Of a DNA stretch of 64,000 nt, positions 61,538 through 64,000 are shown one piece after another (positions within the stretch are counted from its first letter, which is position 1; each line of letters opens with the position of its first letter). The notes under the pieces are model-generated. The model saw nothing but the letters and a program-made list of their open reading frames with translations, made no database searches and had not been told where the DNA came from. Origin of the DNA: Streptomyces sp. NBC_00461 (GTDB lineage Bacteria > Actinomycetota > Actinomycetes > Streptomycetales > Streptomycetaceae); assembly GCF_036013935.1 (NCBI RefSeq), contig NZ_CP107902.1, positions 5,861,001 through 5,925,000 on the forward strand, given 5' to 3'. Position numbers and translations under genes: made by a program.

Positions 61538-61921
61538 TCACTTCCATTCGTGTTCCTGGTCGTCGGGGTAGGCGCAGGGGACGCACACCCCGAGCGAGGT
61601 GGGGATGACGTAACCGGCATCCCGGCGGCACTGCGGGCAGGTCCGGCGGGCGCGCATCGCGCACTCCAGCGCCCGCCGCTTGGCCGGCGTCATCGGCCGT
61701 ACCGGCTTGGCCTTGTCGAGCCGGTAGAGGTAGGCGACCAGCGGCCCGCGCCGAAAGCGCGGCCGGAGCACCTGCGCCGCGACCGGCTGTCCGCCGGGAC
61801 GCAGGCCACGGGCCCGCAACTGCCGCCTGGTGGCCAACCCGTCGGGTGCGTAGCGCCACGGGTAGGTGGGGATGCCGTGCCGGGCGCCGGTCGGGTCGAA
61901 GCACTTGGCTAACGCGGCCAT
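61538..61921 (-). CDS. RRQRL-motif zinc-binding protein
   Basis: 127 residues. The RRQL-type motif is GLATRRQLRARGLRPGGQP (about residues 28-46), followed by PLVAYLYRLDKAKPVRPMTP. A zinc knuckle CPQC (about 95-98) and CVPC (about 112-115) sits at the C-terminus. The family occurs in Streptomyces conjugative elements next to Spd proteins, function unknown. Its start shares one base (61921) with the last base of the preceding gene's stop. Confidence 0.85.
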   Translation of the reverse strand: MAALAKCFDPTGARHGIPTYPWRYAPDGLATRRQLRARGLRPGGQPVAAQVLRPRFRRGPLVAYLYRLDKAKPVRPMTPAKRRALECAMRARRTCPQCRRDAGYVIPTSLGVCVPCAYPDDQEHEWK

Positions 61922-62250
61922 CAGGCCACTACCCCGACCGGTGCCGGGGCGGCGACGTCGCCGTAGCCGACCAACTCCAGCTCGGCACCCGCGTACGCGA
62001 CGGTCGTGCGCAAGACGCGCGTTTGGCCGTCGCTCTGCAAGCGGTAGGTCACCTCCTCGGGAGCGACACCCAATGCCTCGCGCCAGGCCTCGAACCCGGG
62101 CAGCCCGGAGTGGAGCGCCAGCTCTAACCGGTCCGGGTAGATAGGTGAGATGCTCACGGTCGGTGCCGGCAGGTGCCCGAAGTCCACAGTCAGCAGGCGC
62201 AGCGCCCGCAGCGGCACGGAGAGGTCGTCCAGCGCCAGGCCGTCGCTCAT
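61921..62250 (-). CDS. Small AICE hypothetical protein
   Basis: 109 residues, no membrane helix. LSVPLRALRLLTVDFGHLPAPTVSIS, then LELALHSGLPGFEAWREALG and VLRTTVAYAGAELELVGYGD form an alternating beta-rich pattern. Not recognised as a known domain. Overlaps the Pycsar-effector-like gene upstream by 4 bases (ATGA) and touches the RRQRL gene downstream, so it belongs to one operon with them. Confidence 0.7.
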   Translation of the reverse strand: MSDGLALDDLSVPLRALRLLTVDFGHLPAPTVSISPIYPDRLELALHSGLPGFEAWREALGVAPEEVTYRLQSDGQTRVLRTTVAYAGAELELVGYGDVAAPAPVGVVA

Positions 62251-62693
62251 GCCGCGCCCCCCAGCGCGATCAGGGCAGACAGGATGAGCAGCGCGCCACC
62301 CGCAAAGGTCAGGTCGATTGCCCGGCGCAGGCAGGTGAACTTGGCCACCGCCAGCCGGGACAGGCCCGCGACGTCGGCGGCGAGATCACCGGAGACCGCG
62401 GCGGGAATCTCCTCCGGCGCCAGCGTGGCCCACAGTGGGAAGCCGTGCCGCCCCCGCAGGTTCGGCCGTACTGACCGCAGCAGCAGGCCGGCCGCCGTAA
62501 CCAGCAGTGCCAGACCGAGCCCGCCCGCGCCGTACGCGGCCACGCTCAGGGGCAGGTCACGCGCTACCGTCCAGGCGCCGGCGAGCACCGCGCCGACAAA
62601 CGCCAGCAGCAGGGCGGTTTTGGTATCGGTCCGCGCAATCTCCGCCTTCACTTCGGCGTGGGCGGCCGTCACGCCCTGTCCGGCGGCGCTCAT
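62247..62693 (-). CDS. Pycsar-effector-like (PycTM/DUF5706) membrane protein
   Basis: 148 residues. A helical start (AHAEVKAEIARTDTKTALLL) leads into two close transmembrane helices (LLAFVGAVLAGAWTVA and VAAYGAGGLGLALLVTAAGLLL). Then SVRPNL, a short soluble stretch, LSRLAVAKFTCLRRAIDLTF and a final helix (AGGALLILSALIAL). The order R-T-D-x-K-T / helix pair / R-P-x-L / K-x-x-x-L-R / helix is that of PycTM proteins, effectors of cCMP/cUMP-triggered anti-phage systems. No nucleotide cyclase is adjacent. In an AICE it may instead serve in membrane sensing or superinfection exclusion. Confidence 0.75.
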   Translation of the reverse strand: MSAAGQGVTAAHAEVKAEIARTDTKTALLLAFVGAVLAGAWTVARDLPLSVAAYGAGGLGLALLVTAAGLLLRSVRPNLRGRHGFPLWATLAPEEIPAAVSGDLAADVAGLSRLAVAKFTCLRRAIDLTFAGGALLILSALIALGGAA

Positions 62694-62983
62694 GCGGCAA
62701 CCCCTCGACCTGTCGCACGGCGGCGGATCGGGCGGACCATCGGGATCACGTTGAACAGGTCCGGGTGCTCCTCGACGACCCGAGCGGCCAGGCGGATCAG
62801 GTCGTCGGGCAGCGTGCGGAACTCGGGGTCGGCGAGGATGTCACGGGCCGCGTCCAGCCGTGCCGCGCACTCCTCGTCGCTCTCGCCGTCGACCCCGAGC
62901 CAGAGTTCGGCGGGGGTGCCGAGGGCGAGTTCGGCGAAGTCCTGCGGGGTGTCGGCCCGGTGTCCACAGACGTAATTGAGCAT
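62690..62983 (-). CDS. Small hypothetical AICE protein
   Basis: 97 residues starting LNYVCGHRADTPQDFAELAL. CGH and later DEECAARLDAARDILADPEF, then RLAARVVEEHPDLFNVIPM; mostly helical, acidic in the middle and basic at the end (RPIRRRATGRG). No domain recognised. The ATG at 62983 has GGGAG 4 bases upstream; an in-frame ATG at 62995 lacks one. The frame stays open upstream to 63556, including an ATG at 63331. Overlaps the Pycsar-like gene by 4 bases. Confidence 0.6.
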   Translation of the reverse strand: MLNYVCGHRADTPQDFAELALGTPAELWLGVDGESDEECAARLDAARDILADPEFRTLPDDLIRLAARVVEEHPDLFNVIPMVRPIRRRATGRGVAA

Positions 62984-63854
62984 GGGAGCTCCCATGTCGA
63001 AGGGATAGGAGAAGTGCGCGGCACCACGGGTCGAACCCGGGGGACCGCTTAGGGCCGGACTGTCCGGCTCCCCCCGCCCCGCCCGTACGGCCGGCGCACC
63101 CAGGTGCGGGCCGGACGGGCGAGGAGAGGGAACCGGCCGCAGCGCAGGCCGCTGCGAAGCCAGGAAGAGGCGGACCGGGAAGTTGTTCAGGCGCTGCAAG
63201 TCGGTCCATACGGCAGCGCCCGGCCATGTCGTCGGCCCACGCCGACCTCCCGCAGGTAGCAGGGACACGGCTTCACCGGCGCTCCGTTGCCACGGATCGC
63301 CGGTCCCGAGCCGGGGAGTCGGGTGCGTCATCGTCGCTGCTCTGACGCCAGCAGGCGGCTTGCACGAATCGGTGCAGGGTGGCGTGCCGCCGACGACATC
63401 ACCCGGTCGTCGCGGGGGCGGTCTCACTCTTGCCGCCACATGCGTTGGGGCCCGCTGTACTTCCCCACACCCGGAACCGGGTGGCGCCTGCCAGGCGCGT
63501 AGGGGGAGAGCCACGTTCATCACGGCGGTTTGCCCCCGGACCCTCGCCCTAGGCACCTGCCGTGACCGCCGCTCTCGCGTCAGCCCCGCACGATCACTGT
63601 TCAGTTTTCAAGGACGTGCGACATGAGCCGCTTCCGGCGAGTTGTCGCGTCCAGCAGGTGCAGTACCTGTTTTACAGGTACTGCATGGGGGTCCGTCAAG
63701 TACAGCGACGGAACCTCTTGGTTTTGCGCCGGGACTTTTTGGCGCACAATCAGAATCGCCCCAGGTCAGGGGAGTTCGTTACCCCCTACGTGGACAGCTC
63801 CCGATCAGCCAACTACCGTCAAGAGCTCCCTAGATGTCCCTCGAAGGGGTGCAG
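62984..63854. other. About 870 bp with no certain gene
   Basis: On the minus strand an ATG at 63331 opens a frame running into the 97-residue protein (THPTPRLGTGDPWQRSAGE; VWTDLQRLNNFPVRLFLASQ) without a good ribosome site. It might be a real N-terminal extension or an unrecognised short gene. The plus-strand ORFs here look like shadows. The 63590-63850 stretch is relatively AT-rich, carries a 25-bp palindrome and precedes the XRE gene, so it is probably its promoter and operator. A second weaker inverted pair (TGCGCC / GGCGCA) lies near 63727-63755. Confidence 0.5.
63660..63684. promoter_or_regulatory. 25-bp palindromic operator upstream of the XRE gene
   Basis: GCAGTACCTGT, a TTT spacer, then ACAGGTACTGC: a perfect 11-bp inverted repeat. 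It lies 171 bp upstream of the XRE regulator start in a non-coding region. The strict dyad symmetry suggests a dimeric repressor site, for example of a GntR-type (KorSA-like) or XRE regulator; an RNA hairpin is the alternative. Confidence 0.7.
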
Positions 63855-64000
63855 ATGTCCAACGAGCGGTTGCGGTCGGCCCTGTTAGCCCGTGGCATGA
63901 CCGTTCAGAGCCTCGCGGACGAGATCCAGGTCAACGCAAAGACCGTGGAGCGCTGGATCACGCAGAGCAAGGTGCCGTACCGGCGTCACCAGTACGCAAC
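63855..64000 (+). CDS. XRE-like helix-turn-helix regulator, partial
   Basis: The start is visible and the gene runs off the right edge; 48 residues. RLRSALLARGMTVQSLADEI and QVNAKTVERWITQSKVPYRR form a clear Cro/CI-type helix-turn-helix. Streptomyces AICEs often carry this gene with a NUDIX (Pif-like) hydrolase downstream; the downstream part is not in the window. ATG at 63855 with GAAGGGG 5 bases upstream. It is the only rightward gene in the distal transfer region and probably regulates the element. Confidence 0.85.
   Translation, partial: MSNERLRSALLARGMTVQSLADEIQVNAKTVERWITQSKVPYRRHQYA

Larger units (their letters stand above)
44640..64000. mobile_element. Integrated conjugative element (AICE) at tRNA-Tyr, left part
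   Basis: Starting at the 3' end of tRNA-Tyr the gene content switches to integration, replication and transfer functions: integrase, Xis, DUF3631 ATPase, prim-pol, DNA methyltransferase, SSB, VirB4/VirB6/VirB1-like proteins, TraB/FtsK, Spd-like proteins and an XRE regulator. Almost all lie on the minus strand with ATGA overlaps. This is the composition of actinomycete integrative and conjugative elements. The left boundary (attL) should lie within the tRNA 3' half; no second copy of that sequence is seen before 64,000, so the right end (attR) lies beyond the window. Confidence 0.92.

Noticed and set aside
63021-63045. tRNA T-arm-like sequence CGGGTCGAACCCGG, considered as attR or a tRNA fragment
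   Set aside because: It does not match the tRNA-Tyr 3' end (CCAGGTTCGAACCCTGG) and no acceptor or anticodon arm surrounds it.
62690-63556. The full 288-codon minus-strand frame as one gene
   Set aside because: Only the last 97 codons look protein-like with a ribosome site; the upstream part is Pro/Arg-rich. A start at 63331 remains possible but unsupported.

Overview
High-GC actinobacterial DNA, almost certainly from a Streptomyces chromosome. GTG and TTG starts are common, genes sit in tight ATGA/GTGA-overlapping operons, and long antisense shadow ORFs abound. From memory, the gene order (polyprenyl synthetase, KorAB-type oxidoreductase, a second partial nuo cluster, HtpX, YajQ, tRNA-Tyr, integrated element) resembles the SCO4577-SCO4615 part of the S. 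coelicolor chromosome. This was not checked against a database.

1-24,700: mixed housekeeping and accessory genes. These are a partial M56 peptidase, fumarylacetoacetase, an ATP-grasp protein with a flavoprotein oxidoreductase, a HAD phosphatase, and a secreted SLT-domain protein behind a c-di-AMP (ydaO-type) riboswitch. Then come a polyprenyl diphosphate synthase, a CHRD-domain secreted protein with a CRP-like palindrome upstream, a LolA-like lipoprotein-carrier-type protein, an ABC-2 exporter pair, an FMN reductase, a DUF6668/TPR pair, an M28 aminopeptidase, a VOC protein, RarD, a QorB/HxlR divergent pair, a DUF6082 protein, and the two subunits of a 2-oxoacid:ferredoxin oxidoreductase.

24,979-28,685: one NarL-type response regulator with two paralogous sensor kinases.

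28,956-39,582: a ten-gene complex I-type operon, nuoA-B-C-H-I-J-K-L-M-N. It has no nuoD, E, F or G, so it encodes the membrane arm plus NuoB/C/I only. NuoC carries a roughly 380-residue low-complexity repetitive tail.

39,776-44,728: htpX-yccF, an SMI1/KNR4 protein, an APC permease, GlsB/YeaQ, YajQ and tRNA-Tyr(GTA).

44,730-64,000: the left part of an integrative conjugative element (AICE) joined to the 3' end of tRNA-Tyr; its far end is outside the window. From the tRNA outward it has a tyrosine recombinase, Xis, an iteron-like repeat region, a DUF3631 ATPase and a prim-pol replication protein, then a C5-type DNA methyltransferase divergent from a PUA/EVE-like zinc-ribbon HNH nuclease. Next come SSB, a transfer module mixing type IV-secretion-like parts (VirB4-like ATPase with an unusual membrane-anchored C-terminus, a separate VirB4 N-terminal-like partner, VirB6-, VirB2- and VirB1-like proteins) with a TraB/FtsK DNA pump and possible TraB-recognition repeats. 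The distal part holds an Spd-like membrane protein, an RRQRL zinc protein, a Pycsar-effector-like membrane protein and the start of an XRE regulator downstream of a 25-bp palindrome. Two genes in the element appear frameshifted.
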